Under the pieces are notes generated by a model that did no database searches, was not told the DNA's origin, and saw only the letters and a list, made by a program, of their open reading frames with translations. Shown here one piece after another: positions 8,025 through 15,789 of a DNA stretch of 22,146 nucleotides; position 1 is the first letter of the stretch; each line of letters starts with the position of its first letter. Source of the DNA: a virus; the IMG/VR virus record IMGVR_UViG_3300006059_000014, positions 1 through 22,146 of that record. One strand, given 5' to 3'. The translations under genes were made by a program, and so were the position numbers.

Positions 8025-9050
8025 ATGGACGCAACAGTACCGCAACCTGGAGGTGCCAATCTCCCCAATCAGGATAGTTTAAATGCTCTGTATGGGTCAT
8101 GGAATCCTATGGCTTATTCCCAAGGATACCAGAACCAAGATACAGCCAACGCCTTTAGAGATCAAGCCTATCAACAACAGCAAAACACTACACAGCAAGG
8201 CACTCTTGCTGACCAGTTTAATGCTGCTAATAATCCACAATTGTTAGCTAAACAAGGACTGGATAACCAACTGACTGCGGCTGACATTACTGGAAAAAAT
8301 ATTAACAATGCTAGTTCTGGTATAGACCTAGCAAGTAAGTCTGACCTCTATCCAGATAAACAGAGTTTGTTACATCAACAAATTGCTAGTAATCTTTCAG
8401 ATGAACAATTAAAGATTGCTGGTAATCATGCCGCTGAGGCATATGCTGAGGCTTTAAATGCTCCAGATGCCTCTACTCCTCAAGGACAAGCACGTATTCA
8501 ACAAGCTGACGTCTATCGTCAAGCTATAGCTGGTGGTGCTGCTGAGTCTGCCAAACGTGCTCAAGAGCGTCAATTGGCAGAACTGCAAAGAACTACGCAA
8601 GCTAATATTGCTAGTGGACAGCAACAAACTGAGCGTGATGTTGCTAATATTCATGGTCAAACATCTAGAGATACCACTAATGCAATTGTTGGTGGTAGGG
8701 CTACTGTTGCTGGAATTAACAAAGCTGTTGACCTTCGTATGGCACAAGCTATGGATAAATTGCAGACCAATCCTGATGACCCCAATGCTCAACGTGAGTT
8801 TGCACAAGCTTTGGCAGCTCGTAATGCTGCTTATGGTGGCAAGCTTGACCTTACTGGAATGGGCTTCCCGAATGTTGCTCAATCTGCGGCTGGTGGTGGA
8901 CAACCTGCGACTAGTGGAGGGGCAAGTAGCTCTGTCTCTCCTCCTAAGGGACAAGATGGTAAGCCAATGAAACAGATAGGTACATCAGGAGGAGTTCCTG
9001 TTTACCAAGACTCTGATGGAAAACAGTACATTGGACAAAACTCTAAATAA
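8025..9050 (+). CDS. Putative internal virion / ejection protein
   Basis: 341 residues, mostly helical and rich in Ala, Gln and Asn (SYGS-like start, then QQQQNTTQQGTLADQFNAAN). A long predicted coiled-coil stretch (about 125-270) includes KRAQERQLAELQRTTQANIA. The C-terminal 70 residues are a Gly/Ser-rich linker followed by a small motif (GTSGGVPVYQDSDGKQYIG). Composition and position between the 592- and 1808-residue genes suggest the second member of an ejection-protein set. It starts 2 nt after the previous stop. No catalytic signature is recognised. Confidence 0.55.
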   Translation: MDATVPQPGGANLPNQDSLNALYGSWNPMAYSQGYQNQDTANAFRDQAYQQQQNTTQQGTLADQFNAANNPQLLAKQGLDNQLTAADITGKNINNASSGIDLASKSDLYPDKQSLLHQQIASNLSDEQLKIAGNHAAEAYAEALNAPDASTPQGQARIQQADVYRQAIAGGAAESAKRAQERQLAELQRTTQANIASGQQQTERDVANIHGQTSRDTTNAIVGGRATVAGINKAVDLRMAQAMDKLQTNPDDPNAQREFAQALAARNAAYGGKLDLTGMGFPNVAQSAAGGGQPATSGGASSSVSPPKGQDGKPMKQIGTSGGVPVYQDSDGKQYIGQNSK

Positions 9051-9067
9051 TTTTTCTGGAATAAATT

Positions 9068-12000
9068 ATGGCCCTAGTTCCCTTTAATGGTCAACTTGAC
9101 CAACAAGATAATTCCCCAAAGGGGCTAGTTCCATTTAACGGAAATTTAGATGGAGATTCTCATGGTCTTCAACCGTTTAATGGTCAATTAGATGCAGATT
9201 TAGGAACAGCGGTTAAATCCAGTTTTGCTGGAGTGGGTAACACTGTAGACCAATATGCTTCTGGTATTATGGGAGCACTAGCTAGCGTTGGTAGTGATGA
9301 TGCGGCTGATAGTATCTTTGATGCTAGTAAGCAACGCATTGCAGACCGCAATCAATGGTCCAATCCTGATAATAAGAAGATTGGGTTTGGTGGTAAAGTA
9401 GCTGGCGCTGCCGCTACAATACCTATGCAAATTTTGTCTGCTCCTTTGAGTGTTATGGGAGTTGGGCAGGATGCTCTTGACCAAGGGGAAACAATGGGTA
9501 CGGCTGAGGGAGCTATGGGGGTTGATACAACCTTCAATGCTCTTGGTTATATCCTTGGGCCAGGTAAAACGCTATTCAACACCATTCTTAAGAATGCTGG
9601 AGCTAACGCTGCTCAGTCATACATTAGTCAATGGGTTAGACAACAACTCATGTCTACTGATGCGGGAAAGAAAGCTAATGACCCTAAACTCGAAGATGCT
9701 CTTGTATCCGCTATTGTGGGCGGAGCAACGGCGGGAATGCTTCATCAGAACCCAGAGGCTAAGGCAAATGTTAAGCCAACGAATGAGCCCTCAGCTAGTC
9801 CTGTAGCTCAGGGTTTAGATGCTCTTGATAGGCAGAAAGCTCAAGCGGCGGCTGCTACGGTTCCTGAAGCAACTCCGGATGGAATAGCTGCTGCTAAGGC
9901 AGCATATGAGCAAGCTCTACGTGAGCGCCAGCTAGCTCAACAATCGGCCTTTAATAGGGCTGGTCCCAATGGGGAAGTCAATCCAGCTTTGGAAGGACTT
10001 ACTCCACAAGACCCGATGAGTCGTATGGCGACACAATTAGGGGCTGACCCAACTGCTCCTGCTGATACTCCTATGTCTAGGATGGCTGCTGATTTGACTG
10101 GAGATAGGTCTACACCAGAGTCTCGTGCTGCTCAAGATGCTATTGAAGCTCGTCAGCGTGAAATGGAACAAGGAGTTAAACGTCAAACTTCTCTTGATAT
10201 GAATGCCAATGAAAGGGCTCGTCAAGAGAATGCTAGTACTAACGACGCTTATGTCAATGGTATTCCAGGACGTGCAAGTCGCTTACTTAATGGGCAACAA
10301 GGAGAACTCTTTGGTGGTCCTGCTGAGGCAGGTGGTAATGAGGGTCTCAATCATGGACCCAATCCTTTTGGTACGTCTGACACCACTACTCATTGGGTAA
10401 CTGATGAGAATGGAATGCCTATTCGTGCTGATAGGTCTATGGAAGCACAGAATGTCCAAGAACCCCTCCAACGTAATCTATGGGGAGATGAACTTCCTCA
10501 ACAGCATGAACAGGAAAATCCTAGTTCCTTAACTCAAGCCATTGATAATATGCCTCCTGGTTCTGCTAGAGAGGCTGGTGTTTCTCGTCTTCGCTCCTTG
10601 TGGGATGGATTGACAGAACGCCGCGGCTCTATGGCAAACAGAGAGATGGGTACTTCTGGAGCTATCCGTGGAAGAGGACGTAGCCAACGTGGTGTGGTTA
10701 ATCCAGATGTTTTTGCTGAAACATTTAGAAAGACTAAAGATATAGGTGAGGGGTTTATTCTTCAAGCTAAGGGTGTTGGTAACGGACTTAATGTTACTAT
10801 TCATGGCCCTAATGGAGAAGAATTAGGCGGTGCTGTCTTTAATAAGACAAACAACTTTGACCCTCCTCATATGGTTGATGCCTTTTCTCCTGCTGTTCGT
10901 TCCAAACTTCATGGAGGAGCCGCAGAGATATACAAATTTGTTTCTGAGCTTGGTAATGACATAGTTCCTAGTAGGAACCTTACTCCTGACCAAAAGCTCC
11001 CTAATGGGGATGTTAGGTCTGGTGGTCGGACTATGTGGAAAGGGTTTGAGGAATCAGGCCTATCCCAAGGACGTCGTATTCCTCGTGGACAGAGTGGTGT
11101 TATTAGTGCTGACTTACTTGGTATTAACAAAGTACATAACTTTATACGAAGTGTAATTGAAGATGGGTCTACTAGACCTGTCCAACGTATTCTTGAGAAA
11201 TTCAAGGGTATGTACAATGAGCACTCATTGGTGCAAGCTTACAACCAATCTCTAGACCCCAAAGGTAAAGAGCATTTGGTTATGATGGCTCCTGATGAGT
11301 TTCATAATCTAGCGGCTCGTCGTAACTCAGATACGATGATAAGTGAGGATGGTAGGTCTCGTCGTACCAGTGTTAGAGAAGGGCTTAACACTCCTGAAGG
11401 GCTTGATGATATTCCCTATTTGATGATAGACAAAAATGGTCAAGTGATTGGTCATGAGGGTCGTCATCGGATGGATGTGCTTGCGGAAAAAGGAGTAGAG
11501 CAAGGACCAGTTCGTATTATCCACAAGGAATGGAGAAATGAACCTGGGGCATATGATGACCCTAAGCCTAACGTAACTCACCTATTTCCTGAGAAAGATA
11601 CAGTCTCTCCAATTAAGCGTCCTGCCCTTCCTATGCCTGATGAACTCATGGCTAATGGACGTGGTGAGAAATGGATGAATGGTAGTAAGTTTGAGCCAAC
11701 TACAAATATACCTAACTCTCAACGGGGTGGTATTAATGTTAAGGCTTTGACTGATACCTACGAAGACCTTAAGAATGGCCTTAATGATAGGCTCAAGGTT
11801 GTGGCTAATGCCAGCTTTGATAAGGACAAGGCAGCTACAGACTATGTAACCAAGAACATTCCAGAGGCTATGGGAGCCGCTGAGGGTCGTCTTGCTCCTC
11901 CAGATAGTCCTGCTAAAATCATTGCCGATTCTACTGCTCCTGGAGTTAGTGACACTCCTCCTATTTGGAGTAATGTTCAGTCTGGTCCTGGCCTCACCGC

Positions 12001-14494
12001 GGCTAAGTTTAAAAACCATCCCCTGCTACAGGCAGTGTCTAGGGTGTTGAACTATGCTCAGAAGGTTGGAGATTTCCAAGTACGTAATCTTGTTCATCCA
12101 TTAGAGAAATTCCTGGCCTCAATGCCAGGAAAAGAACTCTTGAATGTACATGAAGTTATGAAACGTGAAATGTTCAATGAACGTCGTTACACTCCTGACG
12201 AACTACGTCAAGCTGGAATGAGCGATAGGGAGATGCAGGCTTACAACATGGTCCGTAAGGCCTTTGATAGTGCCTTGGATATTCAGAACAAAGCTAGAGC
12301 CCAGATGGGCCTTGACCCTGTCCCTGCTAAGGAGGCTTACCTAAGCTCCAATTGGCAAGGGGATTGGCATGTTCCAATCTTGGATAAGAATGGAAAGCTT
12401 GCTTGGTATATCCGCACTACTACAGCCAAACAAGGCCGTGAGGCTATTGCCTACCTAAAAGGTAGATTCCCTGACCTAGATATTACTGATAAGACTAAGC
12501 CTGAGTTCCGTAACAACCAAAGAACTCCTGGAGTTCCTAACGATGTTATGGGTGCCTATCATGATATGCTAGGGTTCTTTAAGGATAACCCAGAAGTTAG
12601 CTCGCAGATTCAGTCTGCTATGCAGGATTTCTTGGAGTCTAAGGGTTACTCTGCTCGTGGACAAGCCAACCACTTCCTTGAAAAAGCAAATATCCGCGGA
12701 TTCGAGGGTGACCGACCTTGGCTTAACCCACAGGCTAACGCCTACACTGGTCTTAAGTCTCAGATTAGTTACCTGAATAACGCTATCCGCTGGAGCCACA
12801 CTCAAGAAGCTATGGCTAACATCAAGCAAGTCTTGTCCAACCCTGATGTGGTGAACAAAATGCCTAATGCTACAGACTACGCTAAGACTGTTGTAGCTAG
12901 GGAGCTTGGTATTGATGGGAATTGGTTTGGTGGATTAGAGAATGCCATAGCTAAGGGTATGGGAGTTAGTCGTAGTAGCTTGTACCGAGTTACAAGTGAC
13001 CTTAAACTGATGACCTATTTACAGCTTCTAGTGGCTTCTCCAGCTTACATGATAGCTACCCCCTTACAGGTTGTAATGACGGCTCCTAGCTGGCATAGAG
13101 TGCTTACAAACGAGGGTTTTACCCACAATGTAGGAGCTACTTCCGTAAAGGCTCTTGGAGATACTATGTCAGGCATCACTTCCCACATAGCCCATGAGTT
13201 AGGACGTCCTGGAACTGAGCTACCAATGACAGACTTTGGACGTAAGGCTTTGCAGTACGCTGAAGATTCTGGCATTATCAGCAAGAACTTGTTCGATGAA
13301 TCTGGTGGTTTGGGTGAACATGCAATGCTTGCCCGTGCCCATGCTACTATGGGATGGACCATTGGCTTTCCAGAGAAGGTTGCTCGTATGGGTGCCTTTA
13401 TGAGCTTTGCTCACCATCTGGAAGCTTCTGGTAAGTTTGACAACCATCTAGATTTGTTCCGTAAGGCTGAAGAACTAACTGACAATAGCATGACCAGCTT
13501 TAAGTCTTTTGACAGGCCTGGAATTGTTTCCAAGTTAGGGGCGGCTGGACAACTAGCCTACACGTTTAAATCGTTCTTGTTTAATGGCTTTAACCAATTG
13601 AGTACCTTCACTAGAATGGCTCAAAGGGGAAATGTTAGTCCTCTGTTGGCTTCCGTAGGAATGTACGGGCTTATGGGTGGATTGGTGTCATTACCATTGG
13701 TCAATGAGCTAGATGGATTGTGGAACCTAACCAAGGAGGCTGTAGCTAATTTTGCTCCTAAGCATTATGAGGATGTACAGGGAGTGGGACTTAAGGGAAG
13801 CCTTATTTCTCTCCTTCCACAAACCTCAGCATTCCGTGACTTGGTTTCTTACGGACTTCCTTCCGCGGCTACAGGTGCTCAGTTGTCGTCTAGGTTTAAC
13901 CTAGCGGCTATTGACCCAGAGAAACCCTTGCAAGGAATTGCTCCTGTCATGCAAGAAGCTAAGGAATGGGCTGGTATGGGCCGTGCGGCCATAGACCTTA
14001 ATAAGTCTAATGTGCTGTCAGGAATCTACCAGATTTCTCCTCCTCTTGTACAAGGTAATATGGAAACTAGGTTTGATGCCTTTAAAGGACAAAGACCTGG
14101 AGCTTACTTAAAACCTGGACAATTGGATGCACCACAGGCCCAAGCCCATATTCGTAACCAGAATGATGTGCTTTATAGACAAGCTGGTATGACTAGCCTT
14201 CCAGAGGCTAGGGATAAGGAAGCGGCTTACATTGCCAACTCAGAAGCACAACGGGTAAAAACTGCTCAGGAAACATTGGTTAATCGGATATTGTCTGCGG
14301 TACAACGTGGAGACAAGCCTGATATTAAATCCAATGCTCAGGCCTATATAAGACTGAATCCTAATTCAGACCTACAGGCTGATTTGGAAGAAGGTGCTAT
14401 GAAGATGAACATGACTCCTCAGGAGCGCATGGCCGTCAAGATGCAAGCTATTCCGGAGCTTAAGGAATATCAACACTACGCTAAGATGAAATGA
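9068..14494 (+). CDS. Giant putative ejection / polyvalent virion protein (1808 aa)
   Basis: The longest gene in the window. It opens with three copies of L-x-PFNG-x-LD at residues 3-11, 20-28 and 34-42, followed by hydrophobic, Gly/Ala-rich helices (about 54-75 and 108-135). Residues about 260-500 are low-complexity Ala/Gln/Asn and helical. Around 796-801 lies HEGRHR, preceded by DKNG and followed by a short hydrophobic strand; this pattern occurs in polyvalent phage proteins. A second large domain (about 1000-1280) precedes a hydrophobic helical region (about 1315-1345 and 1490-1550) that could contact membrane. The size, the three-gene order and the downstream lysozyme fit a protein injected with the DNA. 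No peptidoglycan-cleaving motif was recognised inside it. Confidence 0.65.
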   Translation: MALVPFNGQLDQQDNSPKGLVPFNGNLDGDSHGLQPFNGQLDADLGTAVKSSFAGVGNTVDQYASGIMGALASVGSDDAADSIFDASKQRIADRNQWSNPDNKKIGFGGKVAGAAATIPMQILSAPLSVMGVGQDALDQGETMGTAEGAMGVDTTFNALGYILGPGKTLFNTILKNAGANAAQSYISQWVRQQLMSTDAGKKANDPKLEDALVSAIVGGATAGMLHQNPEAKANVKPTNEPSASPVAQGLDALDRQKAQAAAATVPEATPDGIAAAKAAYEQALRERQLAQQSAFNRAGPNGEVNPALEGLTPQDPMSRMATQLGADPTAPADTPMSRMAADLTGDRSTPESRAAQDAIEARQREMEQGVKRQTSLDMNANERARQENASTNDAYVNGIPGRASRLLNGQQGELFGGPAEAGGNEGLNHGPNPFGTSDTTTHWVTDENGMPIRADRSMEAQNVQEPLQRNLWGDELPQQHEQENPSSLTQAIDNMPPGSAREAGVSRLRSLWDGLTERRGSMANREMGTSGAIRGRGRSQRGVVNPDVFAETFRKTKDIGEGFILQAKGVGNGLNVTIHGPNGEELGGAVFNKTNNFDPPHMVDAFSPAVRSKLHGGAAEIYKFVSELGNDIVPSRNLTPDQKLPNGDVRSGGRTMWKGFEESGLSQGRRIPRGQSGVISADLLGINKVHNFIRSVIEDGSTRPVQRILEKFKGMYNEHSLVQAYNQSLDPKGKEHLVMMAPDEFHNLAARRNSDTMISEDGRSRRTSVREGLNTPEGLDDIPYLMIDKNGQVIGHEGRHRMDVLAEKGVEQGPVRIIHKEWRNEPGAYDDPKPNVTHLFPEKDTVSPIKRPALPMPDELMANGRGEKWMNGSKFEPTTNIPNSQRGGINVKALTDTYEDLKNGLNDRLKVVANASFDKDKAATDYVTKNIPEAMGAAEGRLAPPDSPAKIIADSTAPGVSDTPPIWSNVQSGPGLTAAKFKNHPLLQAVSRVLNYAQKVGDFQVRNLVHPLEKFLASMPGKELLNVHEVMKREMFNERRYTPDELRQAGMSDREMQAYNMVRKAFDSALDIQNKARAQMGLDPVPAKEAYLSSNWQGDWHVPILDKNGKLAWYIRTTTAKQGREAIAYLKGRFPDLDITDKTKPEFRNNQRTPGVPNDVMGAYHDMLGFFKDNPEVSSQIQSAMQDFLESKGYSARGQANHFLEKANIRGFEGDRPWLNPQANAYTGLKSQISYLNNAIRWSHTQEAMANIKQVLSNPDVVNKMPNATDYAKTVVARELGIDGNWFGGLENAIAKGMGVSRSSLYRVTSDLKLMTYLQLLVASPAYMIATPLQVVMTAPSWHRVLTNEGFTHNVGATSVKALGDTMSGITSHIAHELGRPGTELPMTDFGRKALQYAEDSGIISKNLFDESGGLGEHAMLARAHATMGWTIGFPEKVARMGAFMSFAHHLEASGKFDNHLDLFRKAEELTDNSMTSFKSFDRPGIVSKLGAAGQLAYTFKSFLFNGFNQLSTFTRMAQRGNVSPLLASVGMYGLMGGLVSLPLVNELDGLWNLTKEAVANFAPKHYEDVQGVGLKGSLISLLPQTSAFRDLVSYGLPSAATGAQLSSRFNLAAIDPEKPLQGIAPVMQEAKEWAGMGRAAIDLNKSNVLSGIYQISPPLVQGNMETRFDAFKGQRPGAYLKPGQLDAPQAQAHIRNQNDVLYRQAGMTSLPEARDKEAAYIANSEAQRVKTAQETLVNRILSAVQRGDKPDIKSNAQAYIRLNPNSDLQADLEEGAMKMNMTPQERMAVKMQAIPELKEYQHYAKMK

Positions 14495-14919
14495 AAACGA
14501 GTACAAAAGGATTGCAGGCCATAGAAGGCCGAGAGGGTAGGAAGAATGTAGCATACCAAGACTCCAAAGGAATTTGGACTATTGGTGTGGGACATACTGG
14601 ACCTGAAGTAGTTGAAGGACTAGAGTGGACTGAAGAACAAATCGAAGCCGCCCTAGCTGAAGACGTTACCAAAGTTGAGGATATGCTTAATGCCAATGTT
14701 ACAGTTGACTTGAAGCAAAATCAATTTGATGCTTTGGTTTCCATTGGATTTAACATTGGATATAACGGTGAATTGCATTCCACCATCCTACGTAAACTTA
14801 ATGCTGGAGACTATGATGGTGCCTCTGATGCCATTATGATGTGGGATAAACCACCTGAGATTGTAGACCGTCGAAAGACTGAGCAACTTCAGTTCGATAC
14901 GCCTTACACGGACGCATAA
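14491..14919 (+). CDS. Endolysin, T4-type lysozyme (GH24)
   Basis: 142 residues. The catalytic start is complete: E12 in AIEGREG, then AYQDSKGIWTIGVGHT with D24 and T30, a D-to-T spacing of six as in T4 lysozyme. Further family marks are DALVSIGFNIG and the C-terminal RR-x-x-E pattern (DRRKTEQL). It cleaves the glycosidic bonds of peptidoglycan to release progeny. The N-terminus has no signal peptide and no SAR-type hydrophobic segment, so release needs a holin; the 3-TM holin at 3201 is the natural partner. The ATG overlaps the TGA of the giant virion gene (ATGA). Confidence 0.93.
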   Translation: MKTSTKGLQAIEGREGRKNVAYQDSKGIWTIGVGHTGPEVVEGLEWTEEQIEAALAEDVTKVEDMLNANVTVDLKQNQFDALVSIGFNIGYNGELHSTILRKLNAGDYDGASDAIMMWDKPPEIVDRRKTEQLQFDTPYTDA

Positions 14920-14957
14920 AAAAGGCCCCTTGGAGCAATCCTTGGGGCTATTTTTTT
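14918..14957. terminator. Bidirectional rho-independent terminator between convergent operons
   Basis: The stem G14925-C14929 pairs with G14944-C14948 (GCCCC/GGGGC). It continues after a TT/TT internal loop with GGA/TCC and is closed by a GCAA tetraloop (14935-14938). It is flanked by A6 on the left (beginning in the lysozyme stop codon) and T7 on the right, so it can end transcripts on both strands. It fills the whole gap between the lysozyme stop and the stop of the HslV-like gene. Confidence 0.88.
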
Positions 14958-14959
14958 GT

Positions 14960-15412
14960 CTATAATTTTATTACTTTTGTACCCATGCCTGTAAGAGGGT
15001 CCACCTTCATTGCCGCTTGTACCGCTTGCTTAGGTGTGGCTCCCATATGCATTGCTCCCAATGCTGTTAGGCTCCCACTCCCTATGGAGTGATACTTGCT
15101 GTCAACTGTTAGCCAATTTCCTGGACTGTCATAGAAGATAAAGATTCTTCCTGACTGAGTCAGTATTAGGCCACTAAAGTTTTTAGTCTTAGGTGCTCTA
15201 TCGTAAAGCTCTGGGTTGTGGTAGAAATCCACCACTGTCATAATGTCCATTGCATTGCCAGCAAAGCCAGCTAGGAATGGTTCAGGACAGAAGTGGTCCT
15301 TACCGCTTGCAAACTTGAATATCTTAGTCTTGCATTTAGATTTCAAAACTCCGTCTGTCGTCATCTGCAAGTCGCAAGCCATTTCAGTTTGGTTACATAC
15401 TATTGTGGTCAA
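14960..15412 (-). CDS. HslV / proteasome-beta-like Ntn-hydrolase peptidase
   Basis: 150 residues, somewhat shorter than bacterial HslV (about 175). After loss of the initiator residue the N-terminus is TTIV, as in HslV. In mature numbering the nucleophile is T1, followed by ACD with D13 and TKIFK with K29; the 16-residue distance from D13 to K29 equals Asp17 to Lys33 of HslV. GFAGNAMD matches the GFAGG-AD block, and IGSGS plus DPLTGMG match the Ser129 and Asp166/Ser169 sites of proteasome beta subunits. No HslU-like ATPase is in the window. The start is TTG in a TTGA overlap with the upstream gene, with AAAGGAGG 12 nt before it. It is the last gene of the operon. Confidence 0.82.
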   Translation of the reverse strand: MTTIVCNQTEMACDLQMTTDGVLKSKCKTKIFKFASGKDHFCPEPFLAGFAGNAMDIMTVVDFYHNPELYDRAPKTKNFSGLILTQSGRIFIFYDSPGNWLTVDSKYHSIGSGSLTALGAMHMGATPKQAVQAAMKVDPLTGMGTKVIKL

Positions 15413-15789
15413 TGTTGTCCCAATCCTCCTTTAAACCCCACAGCTTCCTCCGTGTCCGGTAATGTCGCTTGTAAGTAGTTAATTGCACGTGCTAGTAAGT
15501 CTTTATTATTTTTAAAGTGACCTAATCCACGATTACAATTATTACAAAGTAACCCACGAATTTTATTCGTGCTATGGCAATGGTCTAAATCAAGTCGTTT
15601 AGTAGTTGGAGCAAGACCACAGATAGCACAAACATTTCCTTGTTTTTGTGCTAGTTGCTCATAGTCAAACTCCATAATACCATACCGATTTTTTAATATA
15701 GTGTCTCGTCTAGTTTGATACTTGGCTTTCTTACGAAGACGGTCTTTTTCTCGACGCTCTTCAACACTAGATGCCACAAGAACCCCCAT
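15409..15789 (-). CDS. Endonuclease VII-like HNH nuclease (copy 1)
   Basis: 126 residues. The N-terminal 40 residues are basic and helical. Then come the zinc and active-site features: C54-x2-C57, D69-H70-C71-H72 in LDLDHCHST, and C82-x2-C85-N86 in GLLCNNCN. This is the recombination endonuclease VII (beta-beta-alpha metal) layout. The start lies 23 nt inside the end of the ribonucleotide reductase gene, so its first residues are read from the reductase tail in another frame. Free-standing genes of this type often behave as mobile homing endonucleases; a junction-resolving role is the alternative. It is paralogous to the gene at 19254-19619. Confidence 0.85.
   Translation of the reverse strand: MGVLVASSVEERREKDRLRKKAKYQTRRDTILKNRYGIMEFDYEQLAQKQGNVCAICGLAPTTKRLDLDHCHSTNKIRGLLCNNCNRGLGHFKNNKDLLARAINYLQATLPDTEEAVGFKGGLGQH
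15425..15432 (-). promoter_or_regulatory. Strong ribosome binding site for the HslV-like gene
   Basis: AAAGGAGG on the minus strand, 12 nt before the TTG at 15412. It is the best Shine-Dalgarno sequence noticed in this operon and lies within the 3' end of the endonuclease VII-like gene. It supports TTG as the start even though the spacing is rather long, and that start leaves Thr as residue 2. Confidence 0.6.

Noticed and set aside
7486-8100. Long minus-strand ORF of 204 residues opposite the virion genes
   Set aside because: It lies antisense within the 592-residue gene and the start of the 341-residue gene. Its Ser/Leu-rich composition is what antisense reading of Gly/Ala/Gln-rich coding DNA gives, and it has no matching domain.
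8454-8970. Overlapping ORFs on both strands (166 residues minus, 145 residues plus)
   Set aside because: Both are frames within the helical Ala/Gln-rich 341-residue gene, with Leu- or Ser-rich low-complexity translations and no ribosome site fitting the operon.
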